64,000 bases of DNA from Holtermannia corniformis (taxonomy: Eukaryota; Basidiomycota; Tremellomycetes; Holtermanniales). The stretch is from assembly GCA_001599935.1 (NCBI GenBank), contig BCIJ01000004.1, positions 140,180 through 204,179 of the forward strand. Reading direction: 5' to 3'. This document shows, piece by piece, positions 13,337 through 25,800 of this stretch. Under the pieces are notes generated by a model that worked only from the letters and a program-made list of their open reading frames with translations, had not been told where the DNA came from and searched no databases. The position numbers and the translations under genes are program-made. The first letter of the stretch is position 1. Each line of letters starts with the position of its first letter.

Positions 13337-13638
13337 GATCGCTCCCGGTCACCGAGTGATGGTCGAAGCTCGGGACGATACAAGCGCTGCGGCGCTATCT
13401 GGATGAGTTGCAAAACTTTATAGATTCAGTCTCGACTTCTCCGCTTACGTTTTGCCCAACTCGGTCCAAATGTTTGAGCAGACAACGAGCTCCTTGAAAT
13501 CCGTTGCCACCCACGATCGGAAATGGTAACGATCGGACTTCGGATGTCCGAGCACGTGATCCGAGATTTCCGAGAAAGCGCGGACCTCTTTGTCTGTTCG
13601 CATTGACGCAAGAGCTGTAGACCGATAACGGGGCAGCC
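13337..13638. promoter_or_regulatory. Divergent promoter between RNR2 and mitochondrial IF-2
   Basis: 302 bp shared by two divergently transcribed genes. A TATAAAG (minus strand, 13416-13422) is placed correctly for RNR2. No ACGCGT cell-cycle box was found in it. Confidence 0.5.
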
Positions 13639-16631
13639 ATGCTCAAGAGCACAAAAGCTTGCAGGAGGTGCTCCATCACGGAGCTCGCGCACCTGTGCCG
13701 TGCGTTCACGACAACGGCCAGTGGACAGGAGGGCGCAGCTGGTTCGAGCTCGTTTGCGAAACGACAAGGAGCGGTTCCGCCAGCTCGCGACTGGGGCGCG
13801 CTCAAGCCTAAAGCGGAGCCTGCGAGAGATCCGACGCCATCAAAGCCGAAGAATGGAGCAAGGGGCCCGATCCGCAGCACTTCGCTCATCGACAGCGTCC
13901 GTCAGGGGATCAAAGGCGAAAAGGTGATTGCACCGCGATTGCAACGCGACAAGACCAAGTTCGGACTCAGTGATGGCGGACCCAAAGCTGAGAGGGTAGC
14001 ACCGCGTCCCTCACCGCCACATCTGGACACACAGCGCGCTCAAGATCATACTAGCGCGAACAAATGGGAGAAGAATGGCGAATCGTCGCGGTTCACACCA
14101 AGGGAGACCATCGAACCGGTAGAGGATACCGATGATCGGCATGGGCGGCGCGGCGGGAGACCGGAGAAGCATGGGAAGAGTCGCGGCTCGTTGATCCATG
14201 GCGATGTCCAGGCTGAGCTTCCAAGCCGACAACATCGGCATACGAGCAAGGAGGCTCCGGCTGCCAAGGCCAAGGTGCCCAAGACCAAGAAAGCAGTCAA
14301 GGACACCGAGGATAAGGCTCCAGCGGAGGTTTATATACCAAGCACGGTGACTGTCGGGCAGATGGCCAAGCTCTGCGGCAAAAAGCTTTGTGCGTCACCT
14401 GACATATTGCCACTGGATACGGCTGACAAAGTGTAGTTCTGATCCAACGGATCGCTTCGCGTTTGGGAATGTCTGAGGATCAACAGCGCTCAGACTACAG
14501 TGCGTTGATGTGAGGTCATAATCACTTAACAATCGTAACACCACGCAGTTCTCACCGCCGACGAAGCGAGCGGTATCGCGCTGGAATTCGACATGATTCC
14601 AGTCGTCGATGACGACAAGGCATTCGACATCTTCCCAGAGTGGGTGCAACGAGGCGGAGCTGATCACACGGCTGATGATACACAGCTCCGAAACTAGCGA
14701 TGCGGTCAACGACCTACCCCGACCTCCAGTGTGAGTTTTGTCATCGTTGTATAACCAATCTACCAACGGATGCTGATATCCCTCAGAGTCACCATCATGG
14801 GTCACGTCGATCACGGCAAAACCACCCTGCTCGACTCACTCCGGCATACGTCCGTTGCGTCCGGTGAAGCGGGTGGCATCACTCAACATATCGGTGCTTT
14901 CTCCGTACCGCTCTCGTCCATGGTCCCCGGGCCATCATACGCAGATTCCAAAGCGACAATCACATTCTTAGATACACCGGGTCATGCTGCGTTCACTGCC
15001 ATGCGCGCGCGCGGGGCGTCCGTGACGGACATTGTGGTTTTGGTCGTGGCGGCAGATGATGGCGTCATGCCACAAACGAAGGAGGTCTTGGACTTGGTCA
15101 AGGCAGAAGGGGACAAGGTGGGCCTCGTGGTTGCCATCAATAAATGCGACAAGCCCGGGTTGGACTTTGTGAGTTGTAGACGAACATGTCAAACCCAACA
15201 TCCACTGACTTTGGATCTAGTCGAGAGTCAAGAGCGCGCTGGGCGCTGAAGGCATCCTGCTCGAGGAGGATGGAGGCGAGGTACCATCTGTCAAGGTCTC
15301 GGGGCTGGCGGGCACGGGCCTCGACGACCTGGTCGAGACCTTGTCGACTGTAGCCGAGATGCGCGATCTGAAAGCAAGGCAGGAGGGCAAAGCCGAGGGC
15401 TACGTGCTCGAAGCGCGCGTTGAGAAAGGTCGAGGGTGAGTTTGACTTCTTGCCAGCAGCTTGTGCTGATTCCATCAGCAACGTTGCGACCGTTCTGGTG
15501 ACGAAGGGCACGCTCCGAGCGGGCGCCAGCATTGTCTCCGGTACGACATGGTGCCGAGTTCGACAGATGCAGGACGATCGAGGCAAGGCTATCAGGGAGG
15601 CGCTACCCGGTGCACCCGTGACCGTCACTGGGTGGAAAGATGTACCGCACGCGGGCGACGAGCTGCTCGAAGCAATTGGCGGGGAAGGCGATGCCAAGAA
15701 GGCGATCACCAACCGTCTGCGTGAGCAAGAGCGCCAAAAGCTCATGGCCGATGTGGAGAAGATCAACGTCAAGAGACGCGAGGAGCGCATGAGGGCTGAG
15801 AAGGAGGAAGAGGATGCGGTGGCCATCGAAGCGGCTGGCGGCAACGTCGCGCAGGCACAGGCAATCGCGGCCAAGAAGCTCGCCAAGGAGGAGGCCGAAC
15901 ATGGCTTCAAGGAGCTTCGATTGGTCATCAAAGCAGATGTGAGCGGCACTGTCGAGGCCGTCTGCGGCTCCCTCGAAGGGATTGGCAACAAGGAAGCCGG
16001 TGTCAAGATCATCCACACGGGTGTAGGGGATGTGACAGAGTCGGATGTGGCATTGGCCGAGGCAGCTCAAGGTACGTTGCGAAATGGTGAATGACCTCAA
16101 GCTAACGTCGGTAGGCATGGTCATCGGTTTCTCCGTCAACGCCTCGCGCACAATCCAAGGACACGCAGCGACTCTTGCCGTGCCCCTCCACCTCGAGTCG
16201 GTCATCTACCGCCTGATCGATACCGTCCGCAGCAAGGTGGCTGCGCTGCTCCCGCCGATCATCGAGACAAGAGTCACGGGCGAAGCGGTCGTCCAGCAAC
16301 TCTTCAGCATCAAGGTCGGGCGCAATTCTGTCACGGTCGCTGGATGTCGAGTCGCAAACGGTGTCATCGGCAAACACGATGGCGTTCGGGTGCTTCGGGG
16401 TGCCGACCGCGCCGTCGTTTTCGAAGGTGATTGATCGGTTGATCGGATTACATACACAACCGCTTGCTGACAGGTGCAGGCACCCTCGACACCTTGAAGC
16501 ATGTCAAGACGGATGTCACTGAAGTCCGCAAGGGCACACAGTGCGGTCTCTCGATCCACGGCTTTGATGGTATTCAAGAGGGCGACGAGGTTGTCACATT
16601 CACTTCGTTTGAGAAGCCGCGCGAGCTGTAG
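13639..16631 (+). CDS. Mitochondrial translation initiation factor IF-2
   Basis: GTPase that delivers initiator tRNA to the mitochondrial ribosome. Start ATG 13639 ([11 protein letters not shown]). A basic, low-complexity, mitochondrial-targeting-like N-terminal region of about 250 residues ends in the IF2 N domain ([16 protein letters not shown]). The G domain has G1 [12 protein letters not shown] (about 14805), G2 [14 protein letters not shown]3 DTPGHAAF and G4 NKCDKPG. Domains II-IV follow, including [17 protein letters not shown] and the C-terminal [14 protein letters not shown], with the stop TAG at 16629-16631. Five or more short introns interrupt it. The bacterial-type family and the presequence together support a mitochondrial location. 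Confidence 0.92.
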
Positions 16632-16789
16632 CGGCGTCCGCATGCATTGTATCCCAGCTCGATATGATACCGTTCGCTCCTACAACAGTTCGACCCGAGT
16701 GCCATTTGCGACCGAAAGCCGATGATGCCGTAACCCGCCGTCTTTCTGGCGACGGCGAGCGCCAGTGTCTGTACTTGACAACCATCGCA

Positions 16790-17834
16790 ATGTCTCTTCG
16801 CACCCTTGCCATCAATCGTGCTCTCAAGCAGACCGTTGCTCCGCGTTTCACCACACCAAAGTGAGTGTCGAACAGTCGCCGGGCAGCCAGAGCTGAGCTC
16901 GGGCCGACCGGCGAGTGACGTCTGGCGCTGCCGGGCTTTGACGTGATCGAGCATCGGGAAGTAGGCTCACACGCCGCAGGTTGATTCCAGCAACGTCAAG
17001 ACTGTTCACAACCACCCCATCCACCAACTTCAGCTCAACCCCAAAGATGGGTATGTGGCTAATTGTACTACACAAGTCGGCAGCGTGCTGATGGTGCACG
17101 CAAAGCCTCTATTCTCGCCTCCACCGCTGCCGCTGCCCACAGCGCCGTCGCATCGCTTGCGTCGGTGTCGCCAGTCAAGGTTGGAGACAAGTTCCCTGAT
17201 GCCACCGTCAAGGTCAACGACCCGTATGTCGCTCGTGTTCGCCCCGTAGTACCTCGTTGCTGACGGCCCCGCAGCGACAGCACTATCAACTTCTCAACGC
17301 TGAGCGGCAAGAACATCATCGTCGCCGTCCCTGGAGCGTACGTCGTGCAGCGTGTCACTGCGCATCACGCCTAACGACCGCAGCTTTACCCCGTCGTGCT
17401 CGTCTCAAGTACCTGGCTACATTGCCAAGTACGACGAGTTTGCCGCCAAGGGCGTCAAGGACATCTACGTCGTCTCGGTTAACGACATCTTTGTCGTCAA
17501 CGCATGGAAGGAGAAGCTGTCTGCCGAGAAGGCGACCAAGGTCATCTTCAGTGCGTAGAGCTGGCGGCGTCTATCAGGGCTGTACTCACGGCGCTGCTAG
17601 CTGGCGACGACACTGCCAAGCTCGCATCCGCGCTCGGCCTCGTCCTCGATGCTCAAAGCGTCCTCGGCGGTCCGCGTCTTAAGCGCGCCGTGATTGTCGT
17701 CGATGATGGCAAGATTTCGCACCTCGCTGTCGAGGACGCGCCTCCTGAGGGTGAGTTGATATTTCGTCACTCTGGGCATCACTGACAGTGCAGTCACCGT
17801 CACGGCTGCCGAGAGCGTCCTCAAGGCTATCTAG
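16790..17834 (+). CDS. Peroxiredoxin-5-like thiol peroxidase
   Basis: Atypical 2-Cys/1-Cys peroxiredoxin of the Prx5/AhpE-like fungal group that reduces peroxides. Start ATG at 16790: MSLRTLAINRALKQTVAPRF is Arg-rich without acidic residues and looks like a mitochondrial presequence. The conserved core begins VKVGDKFPDATVKV (about 17180) and has the peroxidatic Cys in FTPSCSSQVPGY (about 17390), then GVKDIYVVSVND and a C-terminal part ending VTVTAAESVLKAI. The Pro-Xaa-Xaa-Xaa-Cys motif has Ser/Gln where many homologues have His near the Cys, a common fungal variant. Six or so short introns. The presequence exons near 17000 (NVKTVHNHPIHQLQL) are less certain. Confidence 0.87.
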
Positions 17835-17911
17835 ATGCGTCTGCAAAGGAACAATGTGAATACCGAAAGCCGTGTAGCCAAGAAGATGCATCAGATAGTG
17901 ATACGAGCTTC

Positions 17912-18977
17912 TCAAATGACAAAAGCCAAGCCCATCCCTGCAACCATAGAAGGGAAGAACCACTGCAAGCCAGCCCACGGAACCAGTCCAGCTATCGCAG
18001 CTCCGGCTTTGACCACGGCCGGACCAGGACAGACGCCGGCGAGACCCCATCCGACTCCAAAGATCGCCGCGCCGGCGATCAACCGACCGTCAATCTCTGT
18101 CGATGTAGGGATCGCCCACTTGGCCGCGTGTTTGGGCTTCTGACCGAGTCTCGGCTTGATGCTCTGGTAGAAGTGCCGCATGTTGGGCAGGACGCCGGAT
18201 AGGACCAGCATCCCAAGCGAAGGGTCCCACACTGCGGGCTTCTCAAAGTGCATAAAGCCGAGCACCTTGGCGGGTGACAGCATGCCGCTGTACGCCAGGC
18301 CGACGCTGAAGATCAAGCCGGTCGCGAAGGGGGTGAACTGAGGGGCGTTGTTGGATGTTAGAACTGCGACCAGGCGAGCAATTGGCGCCACGGCGACAAG
18401 GGGGATGAGAGATGCCATGTCGCTTGGGATCAGGGCGGGCTTGGCTGATGCGGCGATCAAGCCCGGGAGGGGGAAATAGTGGGTTGTGAAAGTAGCAGTG
18501 GAGAAGAAGACTGCCGTTGCTGTCAAAGACCGAATGGACAGTCGGGACACGCCACAGAGAAAGTGGCCACTGGGAAGCGTCAGCAACGACTACAGTGGCC
18601 GACAAGGTCTCGCAAACCTTGTACACCCATTGCCAAGCTACAGGCCGGTCAACGACGTCCAATCATCCCATGTCGCGACTCACTTTGCTGCCAAAGCCGA
18701 CCAACAATCCAGCCAGTACCATCCGCCATACCTCGACTTGACCTCCCAGCTCATGCAGTGCCAAGATGTCACCCTTGCCGGTCCCTTTGAGCACGGCCGG
18801 ACCCACAGCGAGCCCAAGCAATGCCAACCATCTCCACTTTTCTCGACGCGTCGGTCCGAAGAGTGCACCGCTAAAGATACCGGATATGCCAAAGACGCGT
18901 CCGGTATCGGCGAGGAAGTTCGACGTAGAGATGTGTAGGAGCAGGCCGCCGATCAGCGAGTGCACGGGCGTGAACAT
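17912..18977 (-). CDS. YeeE/YedE-family (TsuA-like) membrane transporter
   Basis: Polytopic membrane protein of the YeeE/YedE (sulfur transport domain) family; bacterial TsuA imports thiosulfate. The diagnostic motif GCTSGH(x)LCGVSRLSIRS is present (about 18550), and a second related segment, GVGWGLAGVCPGPA, with a Cys in the same position lies near 18030. Hydrophobic segments alternate through the protein. The clear start is ATG 18977 (MFTPVHSLIGG). The open frame continues upstream through LIATATDADKVELVGL up to a stop in an 11-bp triplicated repeat at 19038-19070; see findings. One short intron lies between about 18660 and 18590. Ends GLAFVI at 17912. Substrate is inferred by family only. 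Confidence 0.85.
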
Positions 18978-19037
18978 TGGGTAACCGTGCTGGAGGCCAA
19001 CGAGCTCGACTTTATCTGCATCCGTGGCGGTGGCGAT

Positions 19038-19070
19038 CAAAGGCCGTTCAAAGGCCGTTCAAAGGCCGTG
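19038..19070. repeat. 11-bp direct repeat, three copies
   Basis: Three adjacent copies of CAAAGGCCGTT (last base of the third differs). The unit length is not a multiple of three, and it sits just upstream of the transporter start. Confidence 0.95.
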
Positions 19071-19193
19071 CCAAGGCTGACGATCACGGCTCCTAGGCCG
19101 CTGCGGACAGCATGGACAGCAAAAGTCTGCATTGGCACCAGTTTAGCCTGTACAAGGAACGCGAGTCGCGAGTGCTGTCAGCTTGCTGTCGAC

Positions 19194-19604
19194 CTAGCCT
19201 TCTTGGCAGCCGCGTTTAAGGACTGCTCCTTGCGCATGTCTGTCTGCATAGACATTGCTTGTTCCAATCCAGCGGTAGGTCGCTACGAGGTCGAGTTCTT
19301 CCCCTTCCGATAATCGCAGATATTGCTTGTAGACAATCTTGTTTGCGTCGGGCGTTCTATGGAAGACGTAGCGGCTCACGGTGCCATTCCGTTCGTGCAC
19401 GTCTAGTGGCTCATCGAAAGTAATTTCGTTTGTTGCGCGTGATTCCATTGCGATGAATGTGGTTGTGCAACCGGAGATGGGAGACTCTGCTCTTTGACAA
19501 CGGCGTGCAAGCGAAGTCCTGCATATGCAACAAAAAGGAAAGGCCACTGCAAGCCCAAAAAATGCGAGATGATAAGTGAAGACCGCCCTGGCAATACTTG
19601 TCAT
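19194..19604 (-). CDS. Hypothetical 136-residue protein
   Basis: An uninterrupted reading frame with a genuine ATG at 19604. The N-terminal 30 residues are hydrophobic (AVFTYHLAFFGLAVAFPFC) and could be a signal peptide or membrane anchor. The remainder is hydrophilic and includes ITFDEPLDVHERNGTVS and KQYLRLSEGEELDL. Five cysteines lie in the first 50 residues. I recognise no family. The acidic/hydrophilic second half reads like coding sequence, but it could be a chance frame. Confidence 0.35.
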   Translation of the reverse strand: MTSIARAVFTYHLAFFGLAVAFPFCCICRTSLARRCQRAESPISGCTTTFIAMESRATNEITFDEPLDVHERNGTVSRYVFHRTPDANKIVYKQYLRLSEGEELDLVATYRWIGTSNVYADRHAQGAVLKRGCQEG

Positions 19605-19733
19605 GATTCTCGAGGTAGGTTAATGAACAATGAACGACACACAGAATCTTTGCTGTGACAGCTAACACCGTCACATTAGTGTGATAAGTTATTGTTGACG
19701 TGGCTCAATGAAGAGAAGCAAGTCAAAGCGCGG

Positions 19734-20773
19734 CTATACATTATACACAAAGGTCTCGTTGAGAGAGCAGTGCGCGAGAGGACCCCGCCCCGGTGACCTC
19801 CCCTTCGTCACTGCCCGCAACCTCATCAAGCCACGACGAAACGCTGGATAGAGCTCTCCGCTGGAAACCCATAAATGGTATTCGACACCTCCCGCACAGG
19901 CTTCTGCGAACCCCTGCATGTCTGTCAGAAACCATATGTGAGTAATGACAACTCTTACGCACCTGTACAAGCTTCTCTACTTCGTCTGTGCACCTTGGCT
20001 TCACACCCTCGGGGCGTACATTGAAGTTACAGTCCTCGCCTGCAATGTCGTAGGCTATCGCGGCTGTGTCGAAACCAGCCTCGAACCCGGTCTTGGTCTC
20101 TTCGCTGGCGAGCGCCGTACTCGCACCTCCGCCAATCCACACCAACTCCCACATCGCGTCAGGCCAGACCTGCCCGCCTTGAACCGACGCCTTCGGACGG
20201 TGGTACGGTCTTGGTTGCACATGTGGCAAAAAGACCTGAAGCGTAAGATCGATCACTGCCTTGATGATGAGCAGTTGAAAGTGTTCCACGCGCTCTTCGC
20301 CTGTGTTCATCGACATCGTCAGCTATGTATCTTGCACCTCACGGTCAACGCACGCGGTGGCTCGACGACGCCCTCGACTTGGATCAGGTACTTGTTCCAG
20401 GTGTCTGATAGGCCGTCGTGAAACGCCTCGCGTTGAGCCTCGCTTGGATCGTGCAAGAGCTCGCCAATTGCAACTCTGTCACATCTCCTTCAACATCGAA
20501 CGCCAGATCGCCGGGCGGGACAAAGGCGATGCCGCTCGTGGCAAACACGACTGCACGGCGTCCGGCTTGGTGGTTAGCCACTTGCGCGTCTTGTGTTCCT
20601 GCAGGCGGTGGCTGCATGGGCTCCGGCAGCCAATGCGGTTCTCGCGGATAATCGACCATGCTGGTCAGCATCGCAGCGATGGGGGATAAACCGCAAATCT
20701 CGTCGATGAGGTGCCGTACGGCGACTGGTAGACCTCTGTATGGAACGCTCGGTTCAATCGGCTGGTATGGCAT
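19734..20773 (-). CDS. Unrecognised protein, three exons
   Basis: ATG 20773 (MPYQPIEPSVPYRGLPVAV). Exon 1 ends at YLIQVEGVVEPP, intron 1 is GTGCGT...CACAG, exon 2 starts GEERVEHFQLLIIKAVIDL and runs to DEVEKLVQ, and intron 2 (GTGCGT...GCAG) joins GFAEACAGGVEYHLWVSS. The stop is at 19734. All junctions keep frame, and the joined product is about 310 residues. No transmembrane segment or known motif was seen. The central YLIQVEG and HFQLLIIKAVIDL strands/helices look like a folded domain. It is divergent from the next gene by about 220 bp. Confidence 0.6.
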
Positions 20774-20996
20774 GTTGTACTGTCAATTGACGACGCAAGA
20801 CCGTTCAATGCAGCTTGAGCTCTGAGCTCAGACATTTCAGAACACATGAAACTGACGATACAGTTGTGCAATGATCCGTGCATCCAGTTGCTGGTCAGTG
20901 CGGCTGCTCGTCACTGAACAAACCAACGATATGGTGGATGAGGTATGCTTGCTTCTCAGCACATATCTTGTTCCAACCAACGCAGCACTCTAGACG

Positions 20997-22016
20997 ATGG
21001 ACGCACAACCCTACATGTCCGTACTCGAATGGTTGCGCAAGCCAAGCCGAGTATTCCTCTGGGGCGATGCACCACCCTCACCACCCGAGAGGCTTGCTGG
21101 CCTGCGGAGTACAGTTGACACGCTCAAGAAGCTGGATGCGCCGAAAAAACGCCCAACGATTGTCGTCTCACCGGGTGAAGTCGAGCGTCAAGTGCAGAAT
21201 CTGCTGGATCATCCAGCCCTTTCGCAACCACCGACCCCGGGCGAGCAGTTCAGAATGCGGCGATATGACGAGACGAGGTCTTCCAAGTACGCCAACTGCA
21301 TCCTCTGCGGCGGCTACAACAACACCCAGCTCCGCGCATTCTGGGAAGCCGAGGTTATCGGCCCAGCTATTTGGGTCGCGCGCAAGTTGCTAAACGATGT
21401 GTGTGTTGTCGGCCGCGACATCAGCATGAACGTCGCACGAGGGCTGGGAACGATCCATGACGAGCCTGATCTCACGATTGCGGCCGCGGACGCATACCTC
21501 CCATTCATATGGCGTGGGCGGGACTTGCCGCTGAACAGACTCGATTCCCCTTTCATCCTCGCTTGTTTCTTCGAACCGGAGTTCACGCAAGTGAACCACC
21601 CTCTACCCGCCGTCAGACGGTCGTCACTTCGGCCCTCCCGTGTGAATGCACCCAAAGACGAGGCGTCGGGCCGACGTGATACGATCTTCCGCGTGGTGCG
21701 TCTGCTTTGACATCCTAAGCCTACCACAGCTGAAAAAATTCAGGCAGCCGAACGACTGCGCAAGGTCTTTGTCGAAAACGGTGTCATCTTCACGCCCACG
21801 ACTGCTACTTTCATCACGCTCAAGGCCGGCCAACTTGACGTCGGGCCGACGTTGCATGCCAAGTCATCGCCCAACGAGTCATCGGTGATGCTGGCGTTCG
21901 CCGCCGTGCTTTATGCGGCGTGGTTGGAAAAGGTTCGGTACGCTGCTGATCACGGCGTCGAGTTTCCGAAAGCACCCGGCGAGCCATCCGCCGTGTTTGG
22001 GGTTCGGACCGAGTAG
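20997..22016 (+). CDS. Unrecognised protein, two exons
   Basis: ATG 20997 (MDAQPYMSVLEWLRK). The first exon, about 233 residues, ends IFRV at about 21696. A 49-nt intron (GTGCGT...TTCAG) joins AAERLRKVFVENGVIF, and the TAG is at 22014-22016, giving about 334 residues. Contains CILCGGYNN, VARKLLNDVCVVGRDISMN and DLTIAAADAYLPFI. The last third is VMLAFAAVLYAAWLEKVRY, a possible amphipathic or membrane helix. No family was recognised. Codon use and the clean intron support a real gene. Confidence 0.65.
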
Positions 22017-22898
22017 GATCCTTGAACGGTTGTAAAAGTGCGTGCGCACTCGTAGTTGTGATGATGCTTGACCCTTTATGAGTGACTGCAGGCTGCATGA
22101 CAACGTAAGTCTCCGACAGGTCTGCGAACTTGGCGTTGTACAATCCACGTCACAATCAAGAGAAACTAGTTTGAGCTTCGAGTGGCCCAATTCGAGAAGC
22201 CAGACTGGCGACCTAATGCAGAGTGTGCTTCATCAATGGAGCCATGCGGTGCACGAAGCCAGGCGTAAAGGTCAGCGCTTGCACAGCAAAACTGTCGCGC
22301 ATCCTTTCAGCAACACAAACACCATGTTGACCCCCTCTCCGTTGAAGCGCGGACCATGAAGCTCCCTTGTGTTGCTTCGCTCATTCCATCTCCGAGTTTT
22401 CACGACGTATAAGAACCCAAGCGCGCCACCCAGATTCTCGTGTCGTCTTTCCACCCTCTCCCGATGCGAACGACGGCTGACCAGCACCAGTCACCTCACG
22501 TCACCTCGGCCTGGTAGACGACGTCCACCACAATGCACTACAGCTGAGTGTCCTCTCGTTTCGTGTTTTGCCACTTGTCTGTCGACCTTTTTTCGCAGCT
22601 CGTTACCTCCTGAGGACCACGGTTCATATAAAGTTGAGTGGATACTGCAGTGAATGTTTCGACGTTGCAGAGCTTGCTAACATGCGGCGCCGAGTCTTGT
22701 CACCCGCCGCGCTCTACGGGCAGCGGCGGGATCCGTCAAGTACGCGCTGGCTCCTTTACGCGCCCGACACACTGGACTGGTTGCTCGTCCCACGATCGCG
22801 CGGCGAACTCACGATCTTCTCGGCCAAAGCTAAAACATCCATCTCGTACACGGAACGCACACAGCACCCAGCGTCGTACCCATTACCCTTTCGCACAA
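22017..22898. other. Intergenic region between convergent genes
   Basis: About 880 bp between the end of an unknown gene and the stop of the PKA regulatory subunit. Open frames on the plus strand (for example around 22570-22945) have biased, low-information content and no splice or family support. Nothing convincing was found. Confidence 0.45.
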
Positions 22899-25800
22899 TC
22901 ACCTCGTCGCCAGGCCATACTGTTCGCCAGCCGAGCGCGCCATGATATCCTTGACCGGGCCAAGCAAGCGCGTGAACGCCTGCTCGCCCAAGGCCGCCAC
23001 TCGCAGCTTTGAGCCCGGTTCGCCTGAGGCACGAACGGTCGCCGCACGGTTCTGACGGTTGAGAAGTGCCAACTCTGTTGTGCGGATCAGCTGAGTACCA
23101 TGGGTTCGATCAGGCCGACAGTGACGCACCGCCAAAGTAATCGCCCTTTGTGTAATTCAGCACGACGTTGCCACCCTTGACGGCCTCGGCGGTTCCGCTC
23201 TCGACGAGGAAAAAGTCCTCGCCGACTTCGCCCTCGGTGATGACGTTTTCGCCCGCGTTGAACGTGCGAGACTCGAGCGCGTCGGCAATCTTGGCACGCT
23301 CATACCCCTCCAGCGAAGCAAGGATTGGCACAGTCGACAGGAAGGTCTCGTACATCCGACGCTTGCGCGAGGTGTGCTATGCCCGTCAGTGGGTAGCTCT
23401 CCGCGATGAAAAAGTGACTAACGTCAAGCAGGATGGTCCGGAACGAGATACGATCCAACGCCCAGAGCGTCGCCGCCGTCACTGACACGATCGACGCAGC
23501 GCGCGGAGCACTGCCACCATCAGCCCAAGTGCGTCCCTCATCCCAGTTCACTCACTTGTACATCAGAGCAAGCTCGCCAAAGCTTCCACCGGCGGCCGTC
23601 GTGTGTACCTTCTTGCCCAGATCCTCCCGATCTCCCTTGTCCGCCTCGAGGATCTGCCCGTCCTTCTTGACAAAGATGTCGAGCTTGCCCTCCTCGACGA
23701 CGTAAAAGTAGTCGCCGGCAGCCCCCTGCTCAATCACCATCTCGTGAGGCGCGACCGTGACTTCCTTCATCGCAGCGAGCACATCGGCAGATTGCTCCTC
23801 GTCGAGGTTGCGGAACAGGAAGTTTTGCGAAATGGCGGCTCGGATTCGGTTCAGCTGATCTTCAGTCTTTGGGAACGACGGCGTGTGCACTGATGATGGG
23901 TTCGGCGTAGTCTCATCGTCCTCTTCGGCTGTCGACGCGAGCCCGCCCGACGAGAGGCCCGACTTGGCCTGTGCGGGCTTGAGGGATTCCGCAGATACCG
24001 AGGTTCGTCGGCCGAGTGCGTAGGATGGAATCATGGGCTCATCGGGCGCAGACTCTGGGATCGGCGGGATCGAAGTCGCCCCACCGAACGGGTTGATGTT
24101 GCCGCCCATGCCGAATGGCGACGCGGAGAACAGCGAGCCAGACGCGGCTGGCGCCGCGAACGTAGCTCGGCGACCAGCGCCTGGGCCTCCGAATGGCGAG
24201 TCAGTCGGACCGTGTTCAGAGAAAGGTGAGAGCGCGGCTTGAGGTTGGTCGGGCGCGAATGATGACAAGGCACCCAGGGCGAAGGGCGGCGCCTTGCGCG
24301 ATGAGCCGGGTGCCGCGTTGCCGCGACTGACAGCACGCTACAGGCAAGTCAGCACATGTCCTCATTGAACAGTTCAGATAGGCGACCCAATACGCGACCC
24401 GGGTTGAAGACCGGGTTCCGGCGCAGCCTGCCAATCAAGCCAACTGCAAAAGCGGCCTTCGTATATTGTTGTACTTTGCAGCAGGCCATATGTATGTCCT
24501 TGCCAGTAATCTTTGTGACATTTACAGTTTGTCGGACCCGGATGCTCGCGCAATGACAGGGGAACGGACACAGTCTTGTATCACTCCCTGATGGTTTGAG
24601 CGAGCACGCCGAACAGTAGGCTTCAGCAATGGCGTGGCACCGCAGGATCGTCGAAACAGCTTGTAAAGCTGAGGCAACGGCCGCTGATGCAAAGACCATC
24701 TTGGTGCATCAGCGTGAGAGTATGCGTCATCGTGTCATAGTAGACTTGAGGGAAATAATTCCTCAAGGCTCGGGGAAGTTGACGATCTGGATATACGCGG
24801 AGAAGCACCGGTCAATCGACCATGGTCGCCTGTCCACCCTCGACCGTGTATGAGGCACAACAGACACAGCTGCTGGACTGGCCTGATGATAGCATCACGT
24901 ATGCTAGTGTCGGGGCCAGTCATGTGCCAGCCGTGTCGATTGGACATGTTGCATACGAACAGTCCGAGCCCATGTCGGAGTATGCGACGTGTGAGCGACC
25001 AACTACGCACGGGCCGACCGTTCGCCCGTGGACTCGTGAGTAGATGCCCTGCGCGAGAGGCAGAGCACGAGCCACGCTGAATTCTTCAAGCTGAGGCAGT
25101 GAAGCCCGATTATAGACCCACCAATGGCCAAGGCTAACGAGCAGCACTCGACAGCGGATCATCATCAGGAAGGCACAGGTAGTCTCTTGACAACCGCACG
25201 CGCCATTGTGAACGTTCACTTGAAAAGTCCTCATGCGGGATGACGAAAACAAGCCGGTCACAAGACTCGAAGGATCGTCAATGGCGACAGTGGGACAGCT
25301 AGCCCCTGAGGACCGAGAGTGAACCCAGCAGATTGATGGATCACCGACAATGTTTCAGGGGGTTCAGCTTGGCAGATGCACGGCCCAGGTTGCGCGATCG
25401 AATGTATCGACGTGAGATGGGCCGATGCAGCTTGACGAACGTGACAGCGTGCTCCGCTCGCGTGGGTCGCTATGAGCCAGTGGAAACGCAGGAAGGTTTC
25501 TCAGCTATGGGAGCTGATATACACTGCATGATCCATGGCGGATCATTGTCCATCACCATCCTGGCGATCAGGTTTTGATCACGACGATGCAAGATGATTA
25601 GCTGACAACAGAAGAGAACCGATAGCTAGGGTAGCTACCCGCCCGCTGTCAGTCGGCCAAGTCGTTACAAGCGACCAACGGACCGGTCCCGTCATCTACG
25701 ACAGGTTGTAGAGGGGTATGGACACCTGTCATGGCCTTGAGCTTGTTTGAGTCTCCGTGACTCGCCCAAGCTTGCGTAACGAGGCAAAGCACACTGACAG

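Noticed and set aside
22566..22945. Possible gene on the plus strand
   Set aside because: Basic, Ser/Pro-rich translation without family, splice or start support; looks like a chance frame.
23090..23140. Loss of the cAMP-binding Glu in domain B of the PKA regulatory subunit (apparent FGGAS)
   Set aside because: An intron splits the codon; after splicing the sequence is the normal FGELALLNRQNRAATV.
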